A program made the translations under genes and the position numbers. From assembly GCA_934168245.1 (NCBI GenBank), contig CAKPMY010000009.1, positions 1 through 64,000 on the forward strand: a DNA stretch of 64,000 bases, written 5' to 3'. Positions 19,242 to 29,250 of this stretch are shown here, piece by piece (positions within the stretch are counted from its first letter, which is position 1; each line of letters begins with the position of its first letter). The notes under the pieces are model-generated. The model saw only the letters and a list, made by a program, of their open reading frames with translations. It was not told the origin of the DNA and searched no databases. Source of the stretch: an uncultured Bacilli bacterium. GTDB lineage: Bacteria; Bacillota_I; Bacilli_A; RF39; UBA660.

Positions 19242-20963
19242 ATGTATCATGCTTTATATAGAAAATACCGTCCTATGACATTTGATGATGTTGTTGGACA
19301 AGATTCTATTGTTACGACTTTACGTAATTCAATTATAAATAAGACTTTTTCTCATGCATATATGTTTTTTGGACCTAGGGGTACTGGAAAGACTACTATA
19401 TCTAAAATATTTGCTAGATCAATTAATTGTGAAGAACCAATCAATGGTTGTACCTGTGGAAAATGTCCTAAATGTTTGCATTCTTTTGAAAAGGAATGTG
19501 TTGATATTATAGAAATAGATGCTGCTAGTAATAATGGAGTAGATGAGATTAGAGAATTAAAAAATAAGATTTCTTTAGTACCTGCTGAACTAAAGTATAA
19601 GGTTTATATTATTGATGAGGTACATATGTTATCCATAGGTGCGTTTAATGCCTTATTAAAAACACTAGAGGAGCCTCCAGAACATGCTATATTTATATTA
19701 GCAACAACAGATCCTCAAAAGGTTCCAGAGACTATTATTTCCCGTTGTCAGTGTTTTTCATTTAAACGTATTTCTGAAAATGCTATTGTTGATAGAATGA
19801 GATTTATTACTGAAAATGAAAATATTTCTATAGAAGAAGATGTATTACATGATATTGCAAAATTTTCTGATGGTGGTATGAGAGATGCTTTAGGATTATT
19901 AGATAAATTAGGCTCATATACAGACAAAAAAATTACTTCTGATTCTTTTGCAGAACTTAATGGGACAATTACTAAAGGTGATTTAGAAAAATTTGTGGAT
20001 AATATTTTTTCTAATAATATAGGAGAAATATTAACTTATATCGTTGATATAAATAATTCTGGTAAAAATTTAATTCAAGTAATAATACAGTTATTAGATT
20101 ATTTGCAGGATACTTTGTTTTCTTATTATGTTAATAATGTTGAGCTAAAATACCCTGTGGATAAAATTATTTCTTTGGCAAATATAATTAATGATAAACT
20201 ATTTGATATTAAAAAAAGTAGTAATCCTCGGATATATATAGAAATGTTATTGATAGATTTTTGTGAGAAAAATAAAAATTTTAACAGTGTTGAAATTATT
20301 TCCCGGGAAATAATTCCTAATAAGGAACTTACTAATAATTCTATAAAAGATAGCCAAACGATTGTTCGCGTTGAAGAACATGCTAAAAATGAGACCGTAG
20401 TTATAGATACCAATGTAAAAAAAGATAATGATAGCAGTGATAATATTACGATGAATAAAGAAATTTCACCTAGTATCGATAAGAAAGTTATTTTAAACTT
20501 AAATGATATTATGAAAGCAAGAGTTAATAATATTATGGCTACTGCAGATAAAAGTATATTAAAGGATGTTATTGATAAGATGTCATTTTTTAATGATTAT
20601 ACTTTTGATTCTGAGATAGGGTTTGCTGCATGTGCATTACTTGATGCTAAGGTACGTGCTGCTAGTAATATTGGTATTATTTTGAGTTATGAGTATGATT
20701 CTATAGTTAAACAAAATTTATTGAATCTTGAGAAAATAAATGAAGTTTACAATAAACTTAATAAAACGGATTATAAGCTGGCTATAATTTCTGATTTAGA
20801 GTGGGACAAAGCAAAAAGCGATTATATTAAAACTATTAAATCTGGAGGTTCTTATAGTTTAATTGAAGAACCAGTACCTGAATTATTTGAAGATACTAAA
20901 AAAGATGATATAATATCTAATAGTGCAGTAGAACTATTTGGTGATATTGTTGAAATTGATTAA
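19242..20963 (+). CDS. dnaX: DNA polymerase III subunits gamma/tau
   Basis: Clamp-loader ATPase that also links polymerase cores in the replisome. The AAA+ domain has Walker A GPRGTGKT (44-51), a zinc module CTCGKCPKC, Walker B YIIDEVHML and sensor SRCQ. The region after about residue 340 is less conserved, polar linker. Within it codons 351-359 (EIISREIIP) contain a perfect Noc-binding palindrome. GAGGTGAGG precedes the ATG. It leads an operon with ybaB, recR and bofA. 573 residues, normal for Bacilli. Confidence 0.96.
   Translation: MYHALYRKYRPMTFDDVVGQDSIVTTLRNSIINKTFSHAYMFFGPRGTGKTTISKIFARSINCEEPINGCTCGKCPKCLHSFEKECVDIIEIDAASNNGVDEIRELKNKISLVPAELKYKVYIIDEVHMLSIGAFNALLKTLEEPPEHAIFILATTDPQKVPETIISRCQCFSFKRISENAIVDRMRFITENENISIEEDVLHDIAKFSDGGMRDALGLLDKLGSYTDKKITSDSFAELNGTITKGDLEKFVDNIFSNNIGEILTYIVDINNSGKNLIQVIIQLLDYLQDTLFSYYVNNVELKYPVDKIISLANIINDKLFDIKKSSNPRIYIEMLLIDFCEKNKNFNSVEIISREIIPNKELTNNSIKDSQTIVRVEEHAKNETVVIDTNVKKDNDSSDNITMNKEISPSIDKKVILNLNDIMKARVNNIMATADKSILKDVIDKMSFFNDYTFDSEIGFAACALLDAKVRAASNIGIILSYEYDSIVKQNLLNLEKINEVYNKLNKTDYKLAIISDLEWDKAKSDYIKTIKSGGSYSLIEEPVPELFEDTKKDDIISNSAVELFGDIVEID
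20298..20311. promoter_or_regulatory. NBS 5 (Noc-binding site) inside dnaX
   Basis: ATTTCCCGGGAAAT, exact NBS consensus. It sits in a perfect 22-base palindrome (20294-20315) with AATT arms, the same extended form as the intergenic sites. It lies in the variable linker part of dnaX, where a coding constraint for it is not expected. Confidence 0.82.
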
Positions 20964-20978
20964 AAAAGGAGAATATAT

Positions 20979-21275
20979 ATGAATATACAAGCAATGATGA
21001 AGCAAGCACAGGCTTTACAAAAAGATATGTTAAAAGCAAAGAAAGAAATAGATGAGAAAGAATTTGTTGGAGAAAGTTCATTAGTAAAGATAACTTTACT
21101 TGGTACAAAGGAAGTTAAATCTGTAAAAATTGATAGTTCTTCTGAATTAGATAAAGAAGATATAGAAATGTTAGAGGATATGATTATGGTTGCTTTTAAT
21201 GATGCAACAAAGAAAATAGATGCTGAAACAGAAAAGAAAATGGGAAAATTTGCTAATATTCCAGGTTTATTTTAG
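20979..21275 (+). CDS. ybaB: YbaB/EbfC family nucleoid-associated protein
   Basis: Small dimeric DNA-binding protein, almost always between dnaX and recR. 98 residues. The Met/Gln-rich N-terminal helix MNIQAMMKQAQALQ and the central sheet fit the family. AAAAGGAG precedes the ATG, 15 bases after dnaX. Function in cells is poorly defined; DNA bridging and recombination support have been proposed. Confidence 0.92.
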   Translation: MNIQAMMKQAQALQKDMLKAKKEIDEKEFVGESSLVKITLLGTKEVKSVKIDSSSELDKEDIEMLEDMIMVAFNDATKKIDAETEKKMGKFANIPGLF

Positions 21276-21277
21276 TT

Positions 21278-21874
21278 ATGTATCCTAATAGTATTAAAAA
21301 TTTGATAGAGTCTTTTAAATTTTTACCTGGAATAGGCGAAAAGACAGCAGAGCGACTTACTTTTGCTGTTTTAGAATTGGAAGATGAGCAAGCAGATTTT
21401 TTCTCTGAAAGTATCATTAACCTAAAAAAAAATATTCACAAATGTAGTATTTGCAATACACTTACTGAAAATGAGCTATGTTTTGTGTGTGAAAATAAGT
21501 TAAGAAATGATGAGATATTGTGTGTTGTTGAAGATACTAAGAGCGTGTTCTTATTTGAAAAACTTGGTATGTTTGATGGATACTATCATGTTTTGAATGG
21601 TTTAATCTCACCTTTAGATGGAGTTAATCCTGAGGATATTGGATTAGATAAATTAATTAATCGTGTAACGAAGGAAAACTTTAAGGAAATAATTTTAGCA
21701 TTTAAACCTAGTATAGAGGGAGAAACAACTGCTTTATATATAAAGAAAATATTATCCGATATGGATATAGTTGTTACAAAGTTGGCAAGTGGTTTGCCAA
21801 TTGGTGCCGATATGGAATATGTAGATAGTTTAACACTAGAAAGAGCATTACTAGATCGAAAAGAAATAGAATAA
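21278..21874 (+). CDS. recR: Recombination mediator RecR
   Basis: Ring-forming protein that with RecO and RecF helps load RecA. A helix-hairpin-helix with LPGIGEKTAERL (about 16-27) is followed by a four-Cys zinc finger (CSIC...CFVC, about 56-70) and a TOPRIM domain starting LCVVEDTKSVF. 198 residues, normal. It starts 3 bases after ybaB and is in the dnaX operon. Confidence 0.95.
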   Translation: MYPNSIKNLIESFKFLPGIGEKTAERLTFAVLELEDEQADFFSESIINLKKNIHKCSICNTLTENELCFVCENKLRNDEILCVVEDTKSVFLFEKLGMFDGYYHVLNGLISPLDGVNPEDIGLDKLINRVTKENFKEIILAFKPSIEGETTALYIKKILSDMDIVVTKLASGLPIGADMEYVDSLTLERALLDRKEIE

Positions 21875-21916
21875 TAGTATTTTTTCTTCATAATCTTCTA
21901 TTAGGAGATGAATATT

Positions 21917-22102
21917 TTGAAAAAAATAATGTTATTAATAAAAAAAATCGTTTTAAGTGCTTTTGTATTATATGGTTATAACCTAATCGCAGTTAATTTT
22001 AATATGATTATTCCAATTAATTATATTACAGTTGGACTTATGACAGTTTTAGGTGCACCGGTTTTAATTGCTTTAGTATTATTTAAGATATTAGTATTAT
22101 AG
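21917..22102 (+). CDS. bofA: BofA-like membrane protein (pro-sigma-K processing inhibitor family)
   Basis: In B. subtilis BofA holds the SpoIVFB protease inactive in the outer forespore membrane. This 61-64 residue protein has two membrane segments. Its second half, IIPINYITVGLMTVLGAP, follows the BofA pattern (PIN..TV....LG.PG). The position right after recR is also that of bofA. TTG at 21917 is favoured because AGGAG lies 9 bases before it; the ATG at 21908 directly abuts that site. It is one of several sporulation markers in the window. Confidence 0.7.
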   Translation: MKKIMLLIKKIVLSAFVLYGYNLIAVNFNMIIPINYITVGLMTVLGAPVLIALVLFKILVL

Positions 22103-22113
22103 GAGGTAAAGTT

Positions 22114-22956
22114 ATGAGTAATATAAGTATAAGAAATGAAAAATTTATTTCCTTTACTGAAAATATTCTTGCTCATAACAAAATTTCTCATGCTTATATT
22201 ATTGAATTGTGTGATTATGATATTGACATGTCTCTAGTCAATCAATTTATTAAGTTATTATTATGTAGGAATGATATTAAAACATTTGATAAACTTAATT
22301 GTGGTTCTTGTAATGTCTGTAATTTGATTGATAATCATAATTACCCAGATATTAGATATATAGAACCGGATGGTAAAGAAATAAAGAAAAATCAACTTTT
22401 GGATTTACAAAAAGATTTTAACAATAAATCTTTATTAGAAAATAAAAGAATTTATGTAATTCAGGAAGCAGATAAGTTAAATGTGGCAGCAGCAAATACT
22501 TTACTTAAGTTTTTAGAGGAACCAGCTGATGATATAATTGCTATTTTACTTACAAAGAATAGGTATAAACTTTTGGATACGATTTTATCTAGATGTCAGG
22601 TTTTAACTATTGGTAGTGAAGATGACAGTTATGATTATAATGAAGAAATTAATACTATTATTTCATATATTGTTAAGGGTGATTCTTTATTTATAAATTA
22701 TGGTTCTTTATTGGAATTATTACCTGATAAGAATATTGCAATGGATTATTTTAAGAAAATAGAAATTATTTTTCTGGATTTTTTACAGAATAATAAGTCT
22801 TTGTATTCTTGTTTATCTGGTGTCAATAAAGATTCAATTATACGTTTTTTGAATATAATTGAGGTAGAATTAATGAAATTGGATTATAATGTTAATTATA
22901 AGTTATGGTTAGATTCTTTGTTTTCTAAGCTGATTGGTGGTGTTAGTAATGATTGA
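22114..22956 (+). CDS. holB: DNA polymerase III delta-prime subunit
   Basis: Clamp-loader component. It has the AAA+ fold but, as usual for delta-prime, no functional Walker A. A zinc-type Cys cluster CGSCNVCNL lies at about residues 68-76, and ANTLLKFLEEP and SRCQVL match the DnaX/HolB family. 280 residues, slightly short. AGGAGG stands before the ATG. Its last 8 bases overlap ricT. tmk, which often precedes it, is absent here. Confidence 0.88.
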   Translation: MSNISIRNEKFISFTENILAHNKISHAYIIELCDYDIDMSLVNQFIKLLLCRNDIKTFDKLNCGSCNVCNLIDNHNYPDIRYIEPDGKEIKKNQLLDLQKDFNNKSLLENKRIYVIQEADKLNVAAANTLLKFLEEPADDIIAILLTKNRYKLLDTILSRCQVLTIGSEDDSYDYNEEINTIISYIVKGDSLFINYGSLLELLPDKNIAMDYFKKIEIIFLDFLQNNKSLYSCLSGVNKDSIIRFLNIIEVELMKLDYNVNYKLWLDSLFSKLIGGVSND

Positions 22957-23737
22957 TGTATTAGTTGTTAGTTTTGATAATAATAGGCAATTAGCATTTC
23001 TTTCTCCCAGTGATTTAAATTTTTCTGTCGGAGATAAGGTAGTAGTTAGTACTGAAAATGGTTTTCAACTTGCTACTGTTAAAAAAGATATATATAAAGA
23101 AAAAAAAGACAATTTAGTATTACCTTTAGATAAAGTTGTTAGAAAGGCAACAGAAGAAGATTTAAAACAATTTAATGAGAATATTAAGTGTGCTACTAAG
23201 GCTCTCGAAGATGCAAAGAAATTTAGTAAAGATTTAAAATTGGACATGAATTTCTTGGAGGCTTTTTATAACCTTGATAAGTCACAATTGTTGTTTTCCT
23301 TTTTAGCAGATGATCGTGTTGATTTTAGAGAACTTGCTAAAAAATTAGCGCAAAAGTATAAAACTAGAATTGAATTAAGACAGATTGGTGTTAGGGATAA
23401 GGCTAAAAGAGTTGGGGGCCTTGGTCCTTGTGGTTTATTCTTATGTTGTAATTCATTTTTGACTGATTTTAGTAGTGTTTCTATTAATATGGCTAAAAAT
23501 CAGTTTCTAGCACTTAATCCTTCTAAAATCAATGGTGTATGTGGTAGACTTTTATGTTGTTTAGGATATGAAAATGACGTTTATACTGAATTAAAAAAAG
23601 GTTTACCTAAGATTGGTTCTATTATGGAAACTGAACATGGGGTTGGAAAAGTTGTTTCAATTGATGTGTTTAAACGAACTTATAGTGTTGATTTAAAGGA
23701 AAAAGGAATTATAGAATTTGAGCAGGTTGATAAATAA
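22949..23737 (+). CDS. ricT: RicT (YaaT), PSP1-domain subunit of the RicAFT Y-complex
   Basis: With RicA and RicF it forms an Fe-S protein complex that guides RNase Y in mRNA processing and affects sporulation, competence and biofilm choices in B. subtilis. The PSP1 C-terminal domain shows the Cys-rich signatures GPCGLFLCCNSF and GVCGRLLCCLGYE, which supply Fe-S ligands. The ATG at 22949 overlaps the end of holB by 8 bases. 262 residues, normal. Confidence 0.93.
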   Translation: MIDVLVVSFDNNRQLAFLSPSDLNFSVGDKVVVSTENGFQLATVKKDIYKEKKDNLVLPLDKVVRKATEEDLKQFNENIKCATKALEDAKKFSKDLKLDMNFLEAFYNLDKSQLLFSFLADDRVDFRELAKKLAQKYKTRIELRQIGVRDKAKRVGGLGPCGLFLCCNSFLTDFSSVSINMAKNQFLALNPSKINGVCGRLLCCLGYENDVYTELKKGLPKIGSIMETEHGVGKVVSIDVFKRTYSVDLKEKGIIEFEQVDK

Positions 23738-24480
23738 TGGAACGATTGGATGATATATTGGGTTATAAAAATAGGAAGATTTATCAAGCAGATGATTGTT
23801 TTTCTTTTTCATTAGATAGTGTTATGCTTGCTAATTTTGCAACTATTAGAATGAGAGATAAAAATATTCTAGATTTAGGGTGTGGAAACGGAGTAATTCC
23901 TCTAATTCTTTCTCTTAGAACTGATAAGAAAATAGTTGGAGTTGAGTTACAAAAAAAATTGGCTAATATGGCTATTAAGTCAGTTGAATATAATGGTCTT
24001 GAGTCACAAATTGAAATTTTAAATATAAATATGAAAGATTATGTTAATACTGAGACAATGGAAAAGTACGATTTAATTACTTGTAATCCTCCGTATTTTA
24101 AAGTTAATGAAGAAAACTATTTTAATTTATCTTTAGAAAAAGTTATTGCGCGTCATGAAGTAGAAGTAACGCTTGATGATGTTTTTTGCATTTCAAAAAA
24201 ATTGTTGAAAAATAATGGAAATTTTGCTATTGTACATAGACCGGTTAGATTAATGGAAATTTTTGATTTGTTTAGGAAAAATAATATTGAGCCAAAGAGA
24301 TTACAGTTTGTTTATGAGAAAATTTCAAAAGAATCGACTTTAGTTTTAGTTGAAGGACAAAAGTGTGGCAAAGCAGGGTTAAAAATAGAAAGGCCGTTTA
24401 TTTTATATAATGAGGATGGTACTATGACGAAGGAGTACGAGTCTTTATGTAGGGAGGTTACTAATAATGCGACAAAGTAG
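23737..24480 (+). CDS. yabB: YabB-type tRNA (adenine-N6) methyltransferase
   Basis: SAM-dependent methyltransferase with motif I LDLGCGNGVIPL and the amino-methyltransferase motif NPPYF. The E. coli relative TrmN6 methylates A37 of tRNA-Val; I infer a similar tRNA substrate. 247 residues. TAATG overlap with ricT and a 14-base overlap with rsmI show tight operon structure. Confidence 0.85.
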   Translation: MERLDDILGYKNRKIYQADDCFSFSLDSVMLANFATIRMRDKNILDLGCGNGVIPLILSLRTDKKIVGVELQKKLANMAIKSVEYNGLESQIEILNINMKDYVNTETMEKYDLITCNPPYFKVNEENYFNLSLEKVIARHEVEVTLDDVFCISKKLLKNNGNFAIVHRPVRLMEIFDLFRKNNIEPKRLQFVYEKISKESTLVLVEGQKCGKAGLKIERPFILYNEDGTMTKEYESLCREVTNNATK

Positions 24481-25306
24481 TTATGATGGTAGAGCAAGTT
24501 TATATTTAATTCCAACTCCTATTGGTAATTTAGATGATATTACTATAAGGGCACTTAATACGTTGAAAATGGTTGATATAATTTTATGTGAAGATACTAG
24601 AGAAACTGGTAAATTACTTAAAAAATATGATATTAAGAAAAGATTAGTTAGTTGTCATGAATTTAATGAAGAAAAAGTAAAGTCTTTTGTTGTTAATGAT
24701 TTAAAAAATGGTTTAAATATAGGACTAGTTACTGATCAAGGAACGCCTATTATTAGTGACCCTGGATATATTGTTGTTAAAGAAGTTATTGCTAATAATT
24801 TGAATGTTATAAGTTTACCTGGTGCGACAGCTTTTGTACCGGCTTTGACGTCTTCAGGAATATATCCTTCACAGTTTTTGTTCTATGGTTTTTTAAATGC
24901 CAAGGATTCTAAACAAAAAACAGAATTACAGTCTTTAAAAAATTTAAAATGTACAATGATTTTTTATGAGGCACCACATAGATTAAAAAATACATTAACT
25001 AATATGTTAAATGTGTTAGGCGATAGAAATATTTCTATTTCTAGAGAGATTTCTAAAATACATGAGGAAATTTTAAGAGATAAAATAAGTGATTTAATAG
25101 ATGTTGCAGATAGTTTAAAAGGTGAATTTGTACTAGTAGTTGATGGAAATCATGATGTAGTTGATTATAGTGAAATGTCTATTATTGAGCATGTTAAATT
25201 ATATGTTGAAGATGGCATGGATGAAAAAGAAGCTATTAAATTGGTTGCTAAAGAGAGAAAGATTGCTAAGTCTATAGTTTATAAAGAATATCATTTAGGG
25301 AAGTGA
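24467..25306 (+). CDS. rsmI: 16S rRNA (cytidine-1402 2'-O)-methyltransferase RsmI
   Basis: Methylates the ribose of C1402 in the decoding centre. Motifs LYLIPTPIGNLDDITIRAL, LCEDTRETGKLL, SDPGY and SLPGATAFVPALTSSG are diagnostic of the RsmI/YraL tetrapyrrole-methylase fold. 279 residues, TGA stop. The first 14 bases overlap yabB. The GIY-YIG gene found between them in B. subtilis is missing. Confidence 0.95.
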   Translation: MRQSSYDGRASLYLIPTPIGNLDDITIRALNTLKMVDIILCEDTRETGKLLKKYDIKKRLVSCHEFNEEKVKSFVVNDLKNGLNIGLVTDQGTPIISDPGYIVVKEVIANNLNVISLPGATAFVPALTSSGIYPSQFLFYGFLNAKDSKQKTELQSLKNLKCTMIFYEAPHRLKNTLTNMLNVLGDRNISISREISKIHEEILRDKISDLIDVADSLKGEFVLVVDGNHDVVDYSEMSIIEHVKLYVEDGMDEKEAIKLVAKERKIAKSIVYKEYHLGK

Positions 25307-25310
25307 TTAG

Positions 25311-25883
25311 ATGAAATTGATAGTAGGATTGGGTAATCCTGGAAAAGAATATGATAAAACAAGGCATAATGTAGGATTTATGGTTGTTGATAATTATATT
25401 GAACATATTAATATTAGTGATAATGAGTGGAAAAAGAAATTCAGTTCATTATATTTACAAACCGATATAAGAGGAGAAAAAGTTATTTTTATGAAACCTC
25501 TTACTTATATGAATTTATCTGGACAAGCAGTTAAGGAAGTTGTTGATTATTTTAAAATTGACATTTCTGATATTTTAGTTGTTTCAGATGATTTAGATTT
25601 ACTTGTTGGTAATTTTAAGTTAAGAGAGGCTGGTTCCTCTGGTGGTCATAATGGTTTAAAAAATATAGTGTTATGTTTAGGTACTGATAAATTTAAGAGA
25701 TTAAAAGTTGGTATTTCAAAAAATAGTTCTATTGATATAAAAGATTATGTTTTGGGTAAAATATCTAGAGAAGATTTAGATACATTGAATGAGTTATTTA
25801 AGGAATTAAATAAGGTTATTGATGATTATTTTGTTTTGCCATTTTCAGATTTAATGAGTAAGTATAATCGTAAAAACAGGTGA
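25311..25883 (+). CDS. pth: Peptidyl-tRNA hydrolase
   Basis: Releases peptides from prematurely dropped peptidyl-tRNA. The N-terminus IVGLGNPGKEYDKTRHNVGF contains the catalytic His of the HNVG motif, and AGSSGGHNGLK is also conserved. 190 residues, normal. It begins 4 bases after rsmI and is followed 4 bases later by mfd, the standard order. Confidence 0.96.
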   Translation: MKLIVGLGNPGKEYDKTRHNVGFMVVDNYIEHINISDNEWKKKFSSLYLQTDIRGEKVIFMKPLTYMNLSGQAVKEVVDYFKIDISDILVVSDDLDLLVGNFKLREAGSSGGHNGLKNIVLCLGTDKFKRLKVGISKNSSIDIKDYVLGKISREDLDTLNELFKELNKVIDDYFVLPFSDLMSKYNRKNR

Positions 25884-25887
25884 TTTA

Positions 25888-28800
25888 ATGAATTTCTTGG
25901 AAAATTTAATTAAAATTGATGTAAAAAAGGACATGGGTATAGTTGGTCTTACCGATGAGTTTTTTTGCGTTTATTTGTATGATTTATTTAAACAAAAAAA
26001 TAAAAGTATTCTTTTGGTAGTCAATACTTTGTTTGAGGCAAATAATATATATTCATCTTTAAGTAATTATACTGATGATGTTAGACTTTTTCCAATGGAT
26101 GATTTTTTAACTAGTGAGGCATTAGCAATTAGTCCTGATTTAAAGATAAATCGATTAAATACTTTGAATGATATTATTAGTGAGAAACCTTTAATTGTTA
26201 TTACTAATTTGATGGGATATTTAAGATTTTTGCCAGATGCTCTAAATTATAAAAAACATATCATCAGTTTAAAAGTAGGAGATACTATTTCTCCTAAAGA
26301 TTTAGTTAGTAAACTTGTTAGTTGTAGTTATACTAGAAGTACGATTGTTACTAAAACTGGTGAGATTGGTGTACGTGGATTTGTTGTTGATATTTATCCT
26401 GTTGAAGAAGATAAACCAATAAGAATAGAATTTTTTGGTGATGAAATTGACTCAATTAGATATTTTGATGTTGAAACACAGAAGTCTTTAAAGAATATAG
26501 ATAATATTACAATAAGACCATATTCAGAATTTTTAACTAATAGTTCATTTGTTGTAGAAGATGAATATGGGAAACAAAAATATTTACCAAAATATGAAAA
26601 CGTAGTGTCAATTGCTAAGTATTTTGATGATGGATATGTCGTATTTAAAGACTTTGAACAGATCAATGTTAGTTATTTACATATTTTAGAGAAAATTAAT
26701 TCTTATAGAAATAGTAGTGATTCTACTTTTACTTCAGATTATATGTTTGGTTTAGATGATATTTCTGTTAAGTTTCCATTATACTATATGTCTGTTGATA
26801 ATTATGTTTCTTCAACAAATAGTATTAGTTTTAATTCTAAGACTATAAATAATTTTGCTGAAAATAGTGAACAAATAAATAAATTTATAAATAATTCTAT
26901 TAGAGAAGGAAAAACAGTTTTGATATGTTTAAAGAAATATCAGCTTAGAAGTATTGCTAACAAATTAAACATGAAATTATATTATTCTGATTTGAATAGT
27001 GTTGTCGTTGGACAAGTTAATTTAATTGAAAAAGAATTTAACCATGGATTTATTTATAATGATATTGTTTTATTAACGGCTTCTGAACTATTTATAACAA
27101 GAGAAAAGAGTAGAAAATATAATACTACTTTTAAATATTCTACTTCTATTTCTGATATTTCTAAATTGAGTATTGGAGACTATGTTGTTCATAATATACA
27201 TGGTATTGGTATTTATAATGGTATTAAAACTTTATCGTCTTTTGGCTGTGAAAAAGATTATTTAGAAGTTTTATATCAAGGAACTGACAAGATTTATATA
27301 CCTGTTGAAAAAATAGATTTATTGATGAAGTATTCTGGTAAAGAGGGAGTTCAACCTAAAATTAATAAATTAGGTGGTACTGAATGGGAAAAGACTAAAA
27401 TTCGAGTTAAGGCTAAAGTTAGAGATATGGCTGATAAATTATTAAGACTTTATGCAGAAAGAGAAAAAAAATCTGGATATGCTTTCTCACCTGACTCTGA
27501 AATGATGATAGAGTTTGAAAATGATTTTCCATATGAACTTACTAAGGATCAAATAACAACGATACAACAAATCAAAATGGATATGGAAAAACCAGTTCCG
27601 ATGGACAGATTATTATGTGGAGATGTTGGTTTTGGTAAGACTGAGGTAGCATTTGTTGCTGCATTTAAAGCAATTATGGATTCTAAACAAGTATTATTTT
27701 TATGTCCTACTACAATTTTATCTAATCAACATTATGAAAATGCTAAGGAAAGATTTAAAAATTTTCCAGTATCTATATCATTACTTAATAGATTTACTTC
27801 TCCTAAAGATGTAAAAAAGACAATAGATGGTTTAAAAGATGGTACTATTGATTTAGTTTTTGGTACTCATAGATTATTAAGTGATGATATCGTACCTAAA
27901 GATTTAGGTTTATTAATAATTGATGAAGAGCAAAGATTTGGGGTAATGCATAAGGAAAAAATAAAACAATATAAGACAAATGTTGATGTATTAACTTTGA
28001 CAGCAACACCTATTCCTAGAACATTACAAATGTCGTTAGTTGGTATTAGAAGTCTTTCATTGATTGGAACTCCACCTGTTAATAGATATCCAGTCCAAAC
28101 ATATGTAATTCAAGAGAATGTGATGATACTTAAAGATGCAATTTACAAAGAGTTAAGTAGAAATGGACAAGTATATATTCTTTACAATAAAGTACAATCT
28201 ATTGAAGAAGAGGCTTTAAAAATCAAAAATTTAGTACCGGAGGCAAATATTGCTGTTGCACATGGACAAATGTCTAAGAGTGAACTTGAAAGTAAGATAT
28301 TTGATTTTGTTAATAAAAAGTATGATATTTTACTATGTACTACTATTATAGAAACTGGTATAGATATTCCTAATGTAAATACTTTGATAATAATAGATGC
28401 TGATCGCTTTGGACTTAGTCAATTATATCAGATTAGAGGTAGAGTTGGACGAAGTGATAGATTTGCATATGCTTATTTAATGTATGATGCTAGAAAAGTA
28501 CTTACTGAGTCTGCTGTTAAAAGACTTAATGTTATTAAAGAGTTTACAGAACTTGGTAGTGGCTTTTCAATAGCGACAAGAGATTTATCTATTAGAGGTG
28601 CTGGAGATATACTTGGTAGTGAACAAGCAGGGTTTATTGATTCAGTAGGAATTGATTTATATTTAAAAATGCTAAATGATGAGGTTAGCAGTATTAGTAG
28701 TGAGACTTTAGAATCTTCAGAAGAAGAGGAGGAAAAAGAAGCAAAACCATTGCTTAATGTTTCTACACATATTGATGATAGTTATGTTAGTGATGATGAC

Positions 28801-29205
28801 TTAAAAATAGAGATTCATAGAAAGATTAATGAGATTGATTCTGAGGAGAAATTCAATGAGATTAAAGCAGAATTAGAAGATAGATTTGGTCGTTTGAATG
28901 AAGATATAGTTATTTATATGTATGAAGAATGGTTTGAGAAGTTAGCAAGAAGTCTAAATATAAAAAATGTTCATCAAACTAAGAATTCTATTGAATTAGT
29001 ATTTACTGCTGATGTAGTTTCAAAATTAAATATGGATGAAGTATTTATGGATGCATTTTATATTACTAATATGTTTAGATTTATTAGTAAAGGTAGTAAT
29101 TTGATTATCGTCTTAGACATTATAAAATTAGAGAAGCATCCTATATATTATTTAGTTGAACTTTTAGATAAAATTTATACTAAATATAAAAATAGTATTG
29201 ACTAA
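25888..29205 (+). CDS. mfd: Transcription-repair coupling factor Mfd
   Basis: Removes stalled RNA polymerase at DNA damage and recruits UvrA. UvrB-like N-terminal domains come first. The RNA polymerase-interacting domain begins GDYVVHNIHGIGIYNG (about 430). The RecG-like helicase has Walker A GDVGFGKTE, DEEQRFG and TATPIPRTL. A TRCF C-terminal domain closes the protein. 1105 residues, somewhat below the usual 1150-1180. An acidic run SSEEEEEKE lies in a C-terminal linker. Confidence 0.96.
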   Translation: MNFLENLIKIDVKKDMGIVGLTDEFFCVYLYDLFKQKNKSILLVVNTLFEANNIYSSLSNYTDDVRLFPMDDFLTSEALAISPDLKINRLNTLNDIISEKPLIVITNLMGYLRFLPDALNYKKHIISLKVGDTISPKDLVSKLVSCSYTRSTIVTKTGEIGVRGFVVDIYPVEEDKPIRIEFFGDEIDSIRYFDVETQKSLKNIDNITIRPYSEFLTNSSFVVEDEYGKQKYLPKYENVVSIAKYFDDGYVVFKDFEQINVSYLHILEKINSYRNSSDSTFTSDYMFGLDDISVKFPLYYMSVDNYVSSTNSISFNSKTINNFAENSEQINKFINNSIREGKTVLICLKKYQLRSIANKLNMKLYYSDLNSVVVGQVNLIEKEFNHGFIYNDIVLLTASELFITREKSRKYNTTFKYSTSISDISKLSIGDYVVHNIHGIGIYNGIKTLSSFGCEKDYLEVLYQGTDKIYIPVEKIDLLMKYSGKEGVQPKINKLGGTEWEKTKIRVKAKVRDMADKLLRLYAEREKKSGYAFSPDSEMMIEFENDFPYELTKDQITTIQQIKMDMEKPVPMDRLLCGDVGFGKTEVAFVAAFKAIMDSKQVLFLCPTTILSNQHYENAKERFKNFPVSISLLNRFTSPKDVKKTIDGLKDGTIDLVFGTHRLLSDDIVPKDLGLLIIDEEQRFGVMHKEKIKQYKTNVDVLTLTATPIPRTLQMSLVGIRSLSLIGTPPVNRYPVQTYVIQENVMILKDAIYKELSRNGQVYILYNKVQSIEEEALKIKNLVPEANIAVAHGQMSKSELESKIFDFVNKKYDILLCTTIIETGIDIPNVNTLIIIDADRFGLSQLYQIRGRVGRSDRFAYAYLMYDARKVLTESAVKRLNVIKEFTELGSGFSIATRDLSIRGAGDILGSEQAGFIDSVGIDLYLKMLNDEVSSISSETLESSEEEEEKEAKPLLNVSTHIDDSYVSDDDLKIEIHRKINEIDSEEKFNEIKAELEDRFGRLNEDIVIYMYEEWFEKLARSLNIKNVHQTKNSIELVFTADVVSKLNMDEVFMDAFYITNMFRFISKGSNLIIVLDIIKLEKHPIYYLVELLDKIYTKYKNSID

Positions 29206-29250
29206 TTAGTAAATTATTAGTTAAATTTATTTATGCTAGGAGTTGGATAA

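Noticed and set aside
20206..20222. Programmed frameshift in dnaX at a run of seven A
   Set aside because: The run is present, but there is no upstream Shine-Dalgarno stimulator or downstream hairpin, and Bacilli usually make only full-length tau.
24467..25306. Mycoplasma genetic code (TGA as tryptophan)
   Set aside because: TGA ends rsmI, holB and other genes at family-typical lengths and Trp residues are coded TGG.
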